NCBI GenBank assembly: GCA_025360015.1
Contig: JANYCZ010000023.1
Location: 1 to 64,000 of the forward strand
Direction: 5' to 3'
Source: Verrucomicrobiota bacterium
GTDB lineage: Bacteria > Verrucomicrobiota > Verrucomicrobiia > Verrucomicrobiales > Verrucomicrobiaceae
DNA length: 64,000 nt
Shown: piece after piece, positions 42,975-54,900 of the stretch
Numbering within the stretch: position 1 is the first letter of the stretch
Layout: each line of letters starts with the position of its first letter
Program-made: the position numbers and the translations under genes
Notes under the pieces: model-generated
What the model saw: only the letters and a program-made list of their open reading frames with translations
Database searches by the model: none
Told to the model about the DNA's origin: nothing

Positions 42975-45900
42975 TCACCATGGGGCGCTCTGGTTCATCT
43001 GCAGGGGGGCGGTGCGGATGAGGAAGTAGCCGTGGAAGGGCTGAATGGTGGCGGCGGGAGCAGGGAGGGTTTGAGGGAGCCAGGCAGCCGGGGTGGTGCT
43101 GCCGTCGAGGTAGTAGCCGGTGTAGCTGCTGGAGGCGGGGGTGGTGTCGCCATCCCAGAGGCGGAAGCGGTCGGCGGTGTCGGGGCTGAGGCCGGAGGTG
43201 AGACCGGTGACGGGGGCAGGGGTGGCCACGGGCCAGCCGGGGGCGATGAGCTGGGTGCCTGCGACAAGCGGGGTGACGTAGCTGGTGAGGCGGACTTCGC
43301 CGGTGAGCATGAGGACGGTGCCGGAGCCGCGCACCTGGACGAGGGCGGCTTCATGGGCGGCGAAGGGGCGGGTGTTCATGCTGAGGACATCGCTGAACCA
43401 GGAACCGCTGCTGTTGGTGAGGGTGGTGTAGCTGCTGGTAGTGGATTCAAAGAAGAGGGTGCGGTCATCGCTGCTGAAGGATGCAGGAGGGAGCAGCTCG
43501 GCGAGGGTGTGGTGCAGGCGGATGCAGATGTGTGCATTGACGAGGCCGGCGTAAGACTGGCTGGTATTTTGCAGGACGACGGTGTTGCCGGAGCTGGCGG
43601 TGGCGTCGATGTCGAAACGCTGGCCGACGAGCGGGCCGTCGAGGGCTTCGAGGTAGAGGGAGCCTGCTGGAAGCGTGATGATGGCGGGCAGCATGATTTC
43701 ATTGGCGCTGGCGGAGACGGCCCTGCCGGTGAAGAAGGAGGCATTGAGCAGCGGCATGCTGAAGGTGCGCGCACCGGTGGCGAAGGTCTGGCGGCCCCAG
43801 CCCTGCACGGCGGAGGTGACGGTGGCTTCAGGGACGCCGTCGCGGTTGGCATCGAGATCGACGCGGAGGCGGATGTAGCCGGCATCGAGGCCCTTGAAGA
43901 CGAGGAGTTTTTCGAGATTTGAGTAGGAGCGTGTGAGCGTGCCGTCCGCATTGATGGTGGTGGTGGCGGCCATGGAGAGCTTCTTCCAGGCGGAGGCGTC
44001 TGCGGCTTTGCTGAGATCGGTCAGGGTTTCGAGGGAGATGATGAGGTCATCATGCGTGGCGGCGGGCTGGGTGAGCAGGGCGACGATGCTGGCATCATGC
44101 GTGAGGGTGAAGCGGTTGCTTTGCAGCGGGCTGGCGGGGTCGGTGCCCAGGGCGTATTCGAGAAGATTTGGCAGGCCGTCTTCATCGGGGTCAGCGGTGG
44201 CGCTGCCGATGGTGCTGCCCTGGCTCCAGAGGGCGAAGGTGGTGGCACCTGGGAGCACGCTGGCGGTGAAGCCACCGGTGATGATGTAACGGCGGATGGT
44301 CTCGCTGGCGGCGAAGCCGGTGCCCGCAGGGGCGACGACGCCGAGGTCGCGAGTGAGATCGACACGAGCGTCGATGGCGTCATCGATGGTGCCTTCCATG
44401 CCGGACTCGGCACTGCCCACCGGGCAGAAGCCAGGGCGGAGGGTGAAGAGGCCGGTGCTGGCACCATTTACGGCGGGGTTGCTGTTGAAGAGGAGGTCCT
44501 GGCCGACGTCATCGTCTCCAGGCACCACGGTGGGCATGGGCAGGAGTCCTTCCAGCGGCGCGCCGGTGGTGAACTGGGAGGCAGGGATGAAGAGGAAGTA
44601 GGTGCCGGGATTCACGCCATCGAGGTAGTAGCGGCCTTTGCAACTGCAGCCGGAGGTTCCAGCACTGACGGGACTGTCCACGCCGGGTGTGGTGCCCTGC
44701 GCATAGAGCTCGACGTAGATGTTACCGAGGCTTTCACCTTCGTTGCGGTGGCCGTCGCCGTTGATGTCGAGGAAGATGCTGTTGCCCACGGCCACGCTGG
44801 ACCAGAGGCCGAAGTCCACGGTGAGATTGGTGTCAGGGTCGGAGTCGCCATCGGTGATGGATTCCGCGCCGCCAGAGAGATTGATGACTGGGCTGAAGAG
44901 AGGGGTGCCGGAGCCGCCGGGCTGCGCGCCGTCATTGTTGTTGTCGATGTCGTTGTCGGAGGTGGAGGCAGTGCCGCCGGTGAAGAGGTAATCCGACGGT
45001 GGGGTCACTTTGACGTAGAAGTTGCCCGCAGGCAGGAGGCTGAAGAGGTACGCGCCGGTGGCGTCGGTAGTGAAGCTGCTGCCGACCTGGGTGTCTGCGG
45101 CGGTGCCGCTGCCGCCGATGGCATTGTCATCGCCGGTGGAGAAGAGCTGGACGGTCGCATTGGCCACGCCGGGCTCGCCGCTGTCCTTGAGGCCGTTGTT
45201 GTTGGAGTCTTCAAAGACGAGATTGCCGATGCTGAGCGTGTGCACCTGCAGGGTGAGATTGAAGGACTGGGCGCAGGAGTTGGCATCCGTGACACGAACC
45301 GTGATGGGGAAGGAACCCTTGGCGGAAGGTGTGCCGCTGAGCGTGCCGGTGGAGGAGAGGAGGACGCCGCCGGGGAGATCGCCGCTCTGCAAGGCGAAGG
45401 TGTAGGGAGCGGTCGCACCTGAGGCGGTGAGGGCCTGCGTATAAGAGGCACCGAGATAGGCGATGGGCAGGGTGGCAGGGGAGAGAGAAAGGGTGGGGCA
45501 GACCGGCGTGAGTGTGTAGCTAGTGGTGCCGGAGCAGCCGTCTGCGGCCGTGGCCTTCAGGGTGAAGCTTGCGGAGGCGGAGCTGGTGGTAGTGCCGCTG
45601 ATCGTGCCGCTGCTGCTCAGCGTCATGCCAGAAGGCAGCGCACCGCTGACCAGGGTGAAGGTATAGGCCGAGACGCCACCCGCAGCAGTGATGGTCTGCG
45701 TGTAGGCCACGCCGATGACGGGTGCGGCCGGCGTGGCGGGAGACTGCGTGATGACGGGGCAGATTTTGATGGAGAGCGTGGAACTGCCCTGGCAGCCGTT
45801 TGCATCCGAGGTGCGGATGGTGACGTTCACGCCGGTGCCGTTGGAAGTGGTGGGCGTGCCGCTGATGATGCCACTGGTGGAGTTCAGCGTGAGCCCGGCT

Positions 45901-48900
45901 GGCAGCGTGCCGCTGGTGACCGTCCATGAACCATACGGAGCGATGCCACCCGCTGGGCTGAGCGCCTGCGAGTAGGCCACGCCGACACCGCCGGTAGTCA
46001 GGGTCGATGGACCCACGGTGATGGCGGGGCAGGCAGGCGTGACGGTGTAGGTGGTGGTGCCGGTGCAGGCATTGGAATCCGTGGCGCGCACGGTGAAGGT
46101 GGCCGCCGTGGTGCTTGTAGGCGTGCCGGAGATGAGGCCCGTGGTGGAGTTCAGGCTGAGGCCCGCAGGCAGGCTGCCGCTGCTGATGGAGAAGGTCACC
46201 GTGCCCACGCCGCCGCTGGAGGTGACGGTCTGCGAGTAGGCGCTATTCACCATGCCATTGGTCAGCGTGGAGGGGCTGACGGTGATGGTGGGGCAGGCCG
46301 GAGTGAGCGTGTAGGCGCGGGTGCCGCCGCAGCCATTGGCATCCGTGGCGGTGATGGTGAAGCTGGCTGCGGACGTGCTGGTGGGAGTGCCGGTCAGCGC
46401 GCCGGCGGAGCTGAGTGTCAGACCTGCGGGCAGAGTGCCACTGGAAACCGTGTAGGCATACGCAGCCACGCCACCAGAAGCGGTGATGGTCTGCGAATAG
46501 CTGCTGCCTGCGGTGCTGGCAGCCAGCGTGGTGGGACTGAGTGTGACGACCGGGCAGATCTTCAGCGAGATGGTCGCGCTGACCTGGCAGCCACGTGCAT
46601 CGGTGGTGCGGACGATGAAGCTGGTGGCCGCGCCAGTGGAGGCCGTTGGTGTGCCGGAGATGACGCCGCTGGCGCTGAGGCTAAGGCCCGCAGGCAGCGT
46701 GCCGCTGGTGACGGTCCATGAGCCATACGGTCCCGTGCCGCCGCTGCCGCTGAGAGTTTGAGAATAGGCGGAGCCAACGGTGCCGGTGGCCGCTGTCAGC
46801 GGCGAGATGGACATCGTGGGGCAGGCAGGCGTGATGGTGTAGCCCTGCGTGCCGCTGCAGCCGTTGGCGTCGGTGGCTCTGAGTGTGAAGGTTGCGCTGT
46901 TCGGGCTGTCCGGCGTGCCACTCAGCACACCGCCGGTGCTCAGCGTGGCCCAGGTGGGCAGCGTGCCGCTGGCGAGTGAGTAGTTGTAGGAAGCCGCACC
47001 GCCGGAAGCGGTGAAGGTCTGCGAGTAGGCAGTGCTCACGGTCGGGGTGGCAGGCGTGGTGGGAGCCAGCGTGATGACGGGGCAGACCTGGAACGTGATG
47101 GCCTGCGTGCCCTGGCAGCCGTTGGCATCGCTCGCACGGATGGAGACGCTCACGCCACCGGCGTTGGAGGTGGTGGGCGTGCCGCTGATGACGCCGGTGC
47201 TGGCATTGAGAGAGAGCCCGGCAGGCAGCGTGCCGCTGGTGACCGTCCAGGTGCCGTAAGGCGAGGTGCCGCCCGATGCGGTGAGCGTCTGCGAGTAAGC
47301 GCTGCCCACCGTGCTCTGTGCGGCGGTGGTCGGAAGGATGCTGATGGTGGGGCAGTTGGGCGCGAGCGTGCAGGCCAGCGTTCCAGCGCAGCCGTTGGCA
47401 TCCGTGGCACGCACTGTGAAGGTGGCGGGGGTGGCGTTTGTAGGAGTGCCGGTGATCGCGCCAGCGGGGCTCAGCGTGGCCCAGGCAGGCAGAGAGCCGC
47501 TAGCGAGCGCGTAGGTGTAGGAGGCGATGCCGCCGGAGGCGGTGACGGATTGAGAGTAGGCGGAGCCGATGATCGGCGTCGGCAGAGTCGTGGGTGTCAG
47601 CGTGATGACCGGGCAGATCTGCAACGTGATGGTGCGTGAACCCTGGCAGCCGTTGGCGTCATTGACACGGAAGGTGATGGTGGTGGCAGGGCTGGCGGTG
47701 GCCGTCGGCGTGCCGCTGATGACACCGGTGCTGGCACTGAGCGAGAGACCCGCAGGCAGTGAGCCGGAGGTGATGGTCCATGCACTGTAAGGTGCGATGC
47801 CGCCCGTCGCGGACAGCGTCTGCGAGTAGGCCGTGCCCACGGTGCCTTGAGCCAGTGAGGCTGGTGTGATAGTGATGGTGGGGCAGACCGGTGTGACGGT
47901 GTAGCTCAGCGTGCCGGAGCAGCCGTTGGCATCCGTGGCGCGCACGGTGAAGGTGGCGGCGGTGGTGCTGTTGGGGGTGCCGCTCAGGACGCCCGAAGGA
48001 CTCAGGGTGGCCCATGTTGGAAGGGACCCACTGGCCAGCGTGAAGGTGTAGGACGCTGCGCCACCGGAACCAGCAAGCGTCTGCGAGTATGCGGTGCCAA
48101 CGGTGGGGGTGGTCAGCGTGGCAGGCGTGAGCGTGATGACCGGGCAGATGATCAGATTGATGGTGCGGGTGCCGGAGCAACTGTTCGCATCCGTGGCCCG
48201 GAAGGTGAGATTGACGCCGCCCGCATTGCTGGTGGTCGGCGTGCCGGAGAGGACGCCGCTGGTGGCATTCAGCGTGAGCCCGGCAGGCAGCGTACCGCTG
48301 CTGACTGCGAAGGTGTAGGCCGCCGTGCCGCCGCTGGCAGTGAGTGTCTGCGAGTAGGCCGTGCCGATGATGCCGCTGGGCAGCGTGCTTGGATTGACCG
48401 TGATCGTGGGGCACACCGGCGTGACGGTGTAGCTCTGCGTGCCGCTGCAACTGTAGGCATCCGTGGCGACGATGGTGAAGGTGGCAGCGCTGCTGCTGGT
48501 CGGAGTGCCGGAGACGGTGCCCGTGCTGCTCAAGGCAAGGCCCGCTGGCAGAGTGCCGCTGCCGATGCTGTAAGAGTAAGGAGCCAGACCGCCCGACGCG
48601 GTGACCGTCTGCGAGAAGGCGGTGCCCACCGTCGGCGTGGTGAGCGTGGTGGGAGACAGCGCGATGGGCAGGCAGGTGATGGTGACCAGATTGTCTTCGA
48701 CTTCGCCCATGCCGCTGGCACCGACGGAGGTCGGGTTCTGTGTGCTGGTGAGGCGGAAGCGTGCGCCGCGCTGGCCGGGGACGGCGGTGACAGGGACGAT
48801 GAAGTTCACCGTCTGCGTCACACCGTTAGTGCCGGTGGCGATGCTGGTGTTCGTGGCGATCTGCTCGCCGGAATCCGTGAAGGAGCCGTTGTTGTTGAAG

Positions 48901-51900
48901 TCGATCCAGCCATTGAGATAACCCGCTGCGCCGCTGTTGTTCGTCACCACCACGGTGGCGCTGCCGGCGGTGCCGGGCACCTGGCTTGGGATCGTGACGC
49001 CGTCTTCGTCATCGCTGCCGGTGATGTCGTCGCCAGTGGCGCTGGCATTGAGGGTGGAGACATATTCCGTGTCCGCCAGCGCGCCCATGCGCAGATTGGA
49101 ACTGGCGAGGCTGGAGGCATCCGGCGCGCCGTTCCAGTCACCGAAATCCGTGCTCGGCACGGCGATGGAGGTCACATAATCTTCGACTTCACCGTTGCCC
49201 GCAGTGCCGGTGACGCCGGGGGAGGCGACATCCGTCAGGCGGACGCGCACGCCGATATTGGAACCGGTCACCGCGCCCGCAGGGACGGTGATGCTGATGT
49301 TTCGCGTGGCATTGGTGGTGCCGGTGGCGATGCTGGTGTTGGTGGCGATCTGTTCGCCTGCGTCCGTGAGCACGCCATTGTTGTTGAAGTCGATCCAGAC
49401 GTTGAGGAAGGCGGTGGAGCCGGTGGTATTGGTCACGATGACCGGGATGGTGGCGGGAGCTCCGGCGATCATGGCGGGCAGGGCCACGCCGTCTTCGTCG
49501 GCACTGCCGGTGATGTCGTCACCGGTGGCGGCGGCGTTGCGGGTAGAGACGTATTCGGTGTCCACCAGTGCCCCGAGACGCAGCGCGGTGGTGGCATTGG
49601 AAGCCGCATCCGCGATGCCAATCCAGTCGCCGTAATCCAGCGGAGGCGTGATGATGTTGACGATGTAGTCCTCCACTTCACCGTTGCCTGCGGCACCGGT
49701 GGAGCCGGGGGATGAAACCGAGGTCAGACGCACGCGCACGCCGATGTTGGTGCCCGTCACCGCGTTTGGCGGGACGGTGATGCTGAGATTTTGCGTACCG
49801 CTGGTGGTGCCGGTGGCGATGCTGAGATTGGTGGCGATCTGCTCTCCGGCGTCGGTGAGCACGCCGTTGTTGTTGTAGTCGATCCAGGCGTTGAGGAAGG
49901 CGGAGGAGCCGGTGTTGTTGGTCACGGCCACCGGGATGGTGGCCGGAGCGCCAGCGGTCATGGAGGGCAGCGTCACGCCGTCTTCGTCAGCCAGGCCGGT
50001 GATGTCGTCACCGGTGGCGGTGGTGTTGGTGGTGGCGAGGTATTCGGTGTCGGTGAGAGCTCCGAGGCGCAGATTGGAATTTTTCGTGCTCGAAGCATTG
50101 GGGAAGAGGCTGAAGTCGCCAAAGTCAGTGGTCGGTGCGGCGATGTTGGCGACATAATCTTCCACTTCCCCATTGCCGCCGCCGGTGCCGGTGGAGCCCG
50201 GGGTGCTGGCCGAGGTGAGGCGGACGCGCACGCCGAGATTGGTGCCGGTGACAGCAGCCGTGGGAACGGCGATGCTTTGATTGAGGGTCGCATTGGCGGA
50301 GCCGGTGGCGACGTTGACGTTGGTGGCAAATTGTTCACCCGCATCGGCGAAGGAGCCGTTGTTGTTGAAGTCGATCCAGGCGTTGAGGAAGGCTGCGCTG
50401 CCGCTGGTGTTGGTGACGATGACAGGAACGGTGAAGGTGCCGCCAGCGGTCATGGCCGGGAGTGCGACACCGTCTTCATCGGCCAAGTAGGTGATGTCAT
50501 CACCGGTGGCGGTGGCGTTTTTCGTGGAGCTGAATTCAGCGTCTGTCAGCGCACCGAGACGCAGGCTGGAGACGACGGTGTTGGAGGCATCGGCAATGCC
50601 GCTCCAGTCACCGTAGTCTGAGGTGGGGCCGACGATGCTGACGATATTGTCTTCTACTTCGCCCGAGCCTGATGACAAGCCGATGGAGCCGGGGGAAGAG
50701 ACGGCGGTGAGGCGGACACGCACGCCGACAGGTGTGCCAGCCACGGCACCCACCGGCACTGTGAAGGTGACGTTTTTAGTGACGTTGGAGGTGCCGGTGA
50801 CGATGGCGGTGTTCGTGGCGATCTGCTCGCCGGCGTCGGTGAGAACGCCGTTGTTGTTGTAGTCGATCCAGGCGTTCAGGTAGGCGGAGGCACCGGTGGT
50901 GTTGGTGACAACCACGGGGATGGTGGCGGAAGAGCCGGAGGTGAGCGTGGGGATGGTGACGCCGTCTTCATCATCCACGCCGGTGATGTCATCACCCGAG
51001 GCGGCGGCGTTCATGGTGGCGGCGTATTCAGCATCCACCAGCGCGCCGATCTTCAGCTTGCTGTTGGCCGTGCTGGAAGCGCTGCCGATGCCGCTGAAGT
51101 CACCGAAGTCGATGGTCGGAGCGATGATGTTGACGACGTAGTCTTCGATTTCGCCGACGGCTGCATTGGCCCCGGTGGGTCCGGGCGAAGTCGGGGCGGA
51201 GAGACGGAAGCGTGCGCCCACATTGGTGCCAGTCACGGCAGCGAGAGGGACGGTGACGTTGATGGTGAAGGTGGTGTCAGCGCTGCCGGTGGGGACGTTG
51301 ATGTTGGTGGCAATCTGCTCGCCGGAATCGGTGAGCACACCGTTGTTGTTGAAGTCGATCCAGGCATTCAGGTAACCGAGAGCGCCGGTGCTGTTGGTGA
51401 TGACCACCGGGATTGTCAGGGTCTGGCCTGCGGTCATGGAAGGCAGGGTCACGCCGTCTTCATCCGCCAGGTTGGTGATGTCGTCACCGGTGGCGGTGGC
51501 GTTCTTGGTGGAGGCGTACTCGGCATCGATCAGTGATCCCATGCGCAGGCCGGGGCTCACGCCCTGGGAGGCATCGGCAAAGCTGCTGAAGTCGCCGAAG
51601 TCCGTGGTCGGCGCGGTGATGACGATGACATAATCTTCGATTTCACCGGTGCCGACGCTGCCGGAGGTGCTGGGCGATGCAGCGGTGGTGAACATCACCC
51701 GCATGCCGAGATTGACCCCGGTGAGAGCGGTGGCAGGAATGATGATGGTGCCGCCTACGGAGCTGTTGGTGGAGCCAGTCCCGACGGCCAGATTGGCGGC
51801 GATCTGCTCGCCCGCGTCTGTCAGAACGCCGTTGCCGTTGAAGTCGATCCAGGCGTTCAGATAAGCGGTGGAGCCGATGGTGTTGGTGACAACGGCGGAG

Positions 51901-54900
51901 AGGGTGGCGGGACCCCCGGCGATCATGGAGGGAGGAAGCGTGACGCCGTCTTCGTCGGCCAGACCGGTGATGTCGTCACCCGTGGCAGTGGTGTTGGTGG
52001 TGGCGACGTATTCAGTGTCCGTGAGCGTGCCGATCTTCAGCCTGCTGTCGACGGTGCTGCTGACGAGGCCGAAGAGGGAGTAGTCACCGAAGTCGGTGGT
52101 CGGCACGGCGATATTGACGATGTAATCTTCGACTTCACCCACGCCGCCCGCGCCGGTGGAGCCCGGCGAGACGTCATTGGAAATACGGACACGCACGCCG
52201 AGATTGGCGCCGGTGACGACGGTGGGAGGAACGGTGATGCTGAGATTGACGGTGCTGTTGGTGGTTCCCGTGACCACCGTGGTGTTTGAAGCGATCTGCT
52301 CACCGGTGTCGGTGAAGACGCCGTTGTTGTTGTAGTCGATCCAGGCGTTCAGATAGCCGACTGCGCCGGTGTTGTTGGAGACGACGACGGGGATGGTGGC
52401 GGGCGCGCCTGCGGTCATGGCAGGGATGGTCACGCCGTCTTCATCATCCACGCCGGTGAGATCGTCACCCGTGGCGGTGGCGTCGGTAGTGGCGGCGTAT
52501 TCGGTGTCAACGAGCGCACCGAGGCGGAGGTTGGAGCTGGCGGTGTTGGAGACGCTGGGTGCGCCGCTGAAGTCGCCGAAATCCGTGAGGGGCGCGAGGA
52601 TGACGACGGTGTGATCTTCGACTTCACCGGTGCCGACGCCGCCGGTGGAGCCGGGGGTGGCCACATTGGTGAGGCGGAAGCGCGTGCCGATGAGCGCGGC
52701 GGCGGTGACGGCATTGGTCGGAACAGTGAAATTCAGCGTGATCGTGCCGCCATTGGTGCCGGTGATGACGTTGACATTGGTGGCGATCTGTTCGCCAGCA
52801 TCGGTGAGCACGCCGTTGTTGTTGTAGTCAATCCAGGCATTCAGATAGGCCGTGGAGCCGGTCAGATTGGTGACGGTGACGGGCAGGCTCATCGGCTGAC
52901 CGGCGGTCATGGAGGGGAAGGTCACGCTGTCCTCGTCATCGACGCCGGTGTTGTCATCACCCATGGCGCTGGCGTCCTTGGTGGAGCTGCCTTCGAGATC
53001 CTGCAGGGGGCCGAGCTTGAGGCTGCCGCTGCCGGTGCTCCAGGCGTCCGTGAAAAGGGAGAAGTCACCGTAGTCCGTGGTGGGAGCGACGATGGTGGCG
53101 ACGTTGTCTTCCACTTCACCATTGCCGCTGGCACCGACGGAACCTGGCGAGGAGGTGCTGGTGAGGCGCACGCGCACGCCTGCGCTGCCGAGAACGGCGC
53201 TGGCGGGAGCGGTGAAGGAAATGGTTTTGTTGGAGTTTGAAGTGCCGGTGGCGATGAGGGTATTGATGGCGATCTGCTCGCCCGCATCGGACAGCGAGCC
53301 GTTTTGATTGAAGTCGATCCAGGCATTGAGGAAGGCCGAGGCACCGCTGGTGTTGGTGACATTCACGGTGAACGAGGCAGCGCCACCCTGCGTGAAGCTG
53401 GCGGGCAGGGTCACGCCGTCTTCATCATCCACGCCGGTGATGTCATCCCCCGAGGCGGCGGTGTTGGTGGTGGCGGCGGCTTCCACGTCTGTGAGAGCGC
53501 CGATGCGGAGCGTGGAGTTCATGCGGCTGCTCGCGCCGCTGAAGAGGCTGTAGTCGCTGTAGTCGGAATCCGGCGCCGGAGTGACGGTGCAGGCGAGTGT
53601 GCCGCTGCAACCATTGGCATCCGTGGCGGTGAGGGTGAAGCTGGCGGCGGTGGCGCTGGTGGGGGTGCCGGAGAGCAGCCCGGCGGGAGAGAGCGTGAGG
53701 CCCGCAGGCAGAGCGCCGCTGCTCACCGTGTAGGTGTAGGAGGCCGTGCCGCCGGATGCGGTGATGGTTTGTGAGTAGGCGGTGTTGATTGTGCCGTTTG
53801 GCAACGTGGACGGCGACAGGGTGATGACCGGGCAGACCTGCATGGTGACGGCCTGGGAGCCGGTGCAACCGTTTGCATCCGCAGCGCGGAAGGTGACGCT
53901 GGTGCCAGTGCTATTCGCGGTGGTGGCCGTGCCGCTGATGACGCCGGTGCTGGCATTGAGCGTGAGTCCGGCGGGGAGAGTGCCGCTGGTGACCGCCCAT
54001 GAGCCATACGGGGCCAGCCCGCCGGTGGCGCTCAAGGTCTGCGAATAAGCGACGCCCACGGTGGCGCGTGTGGCCGTGACCGGTGTGATGGCGATGGTGG
54101 GGCAAACCGGAGCGATGGTGTAGGAGCGGGAGCCGGGGCAGCCATTGGCATCCGTAGCGCTGATGGTGAAGGTGCGGCTGGTGGTGCTGGTGGGTGTGCC
54201 GCTGAGGACACCCGCGCTGCTGAGTGAGACACCGGCGGGCAGAGTACCGCTGCTGAGGGTGTAGGTGTAGGATGTCGCACTGCCGGAGGTGGTGAGGGTC
54301 TGCGAGTAGGCGGTGTTCACCGTGGCGGCGGCGAGGGTGGTGGGGCTCAGGGTGAGCACCGGGCAGATTTGCAGGGTGACCCCTTGCGAGCCCTGGCAGC
54401 CGTTGGCATCCGTGGTGCGCACGGTGAACGAGACGGCTGAACCGGTGCTGGTGGTGGGTGTGCCGCTGATGACGCCTGCGCTGCTGAGCGTGAGCCCGGC
54501 AGGCAGCGAGCCGCTGGTGACCGTCCATGAACCATAAGGCGTGGCTCCGCCGGTGGCGGCGAGGGTTTGTGAGTAGGCCGTGCCCACAGTGCCGGTGGTG
54601 AGCGATGCCGGCGTGATGGAGAGCGTGGGGCAGGACGTGACCACGGTGTAGGTCTGGGTGCCGGAGCAGCCGTTGGCATCCGTGGCGCTGAGGGTGAAGC
54701 TGTAGGTGCCGGCGACGTTTGGCGTGCCGCTGAGGACGCCGGTGCTGGCATTGAGTGTGAGGCCTGAAGGCAGCGTGCCGGAAGCGACGGCGTAGCTGTA
54801 AGAGGCGGTGCCACCGGAAGCGGTGATGGTTTGTGAATAGGCCGTGCTGAGTGTGCCGGCGGTGAGCGAGGTGGGGCTCAGAGAAACCGCGGGGCAGGAG

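Noticed and set aside
42831..45422. Long plus-strand frames over the start of the giant gene's C-terminal region (for example 42831-43922 and 44052-45422)
   Set aside because: They are composed of Gly/Ala/Val/Glu-rich sequence that mirrors the codon bias of the minus-strand protein, and the opposite frame carries clear domains.
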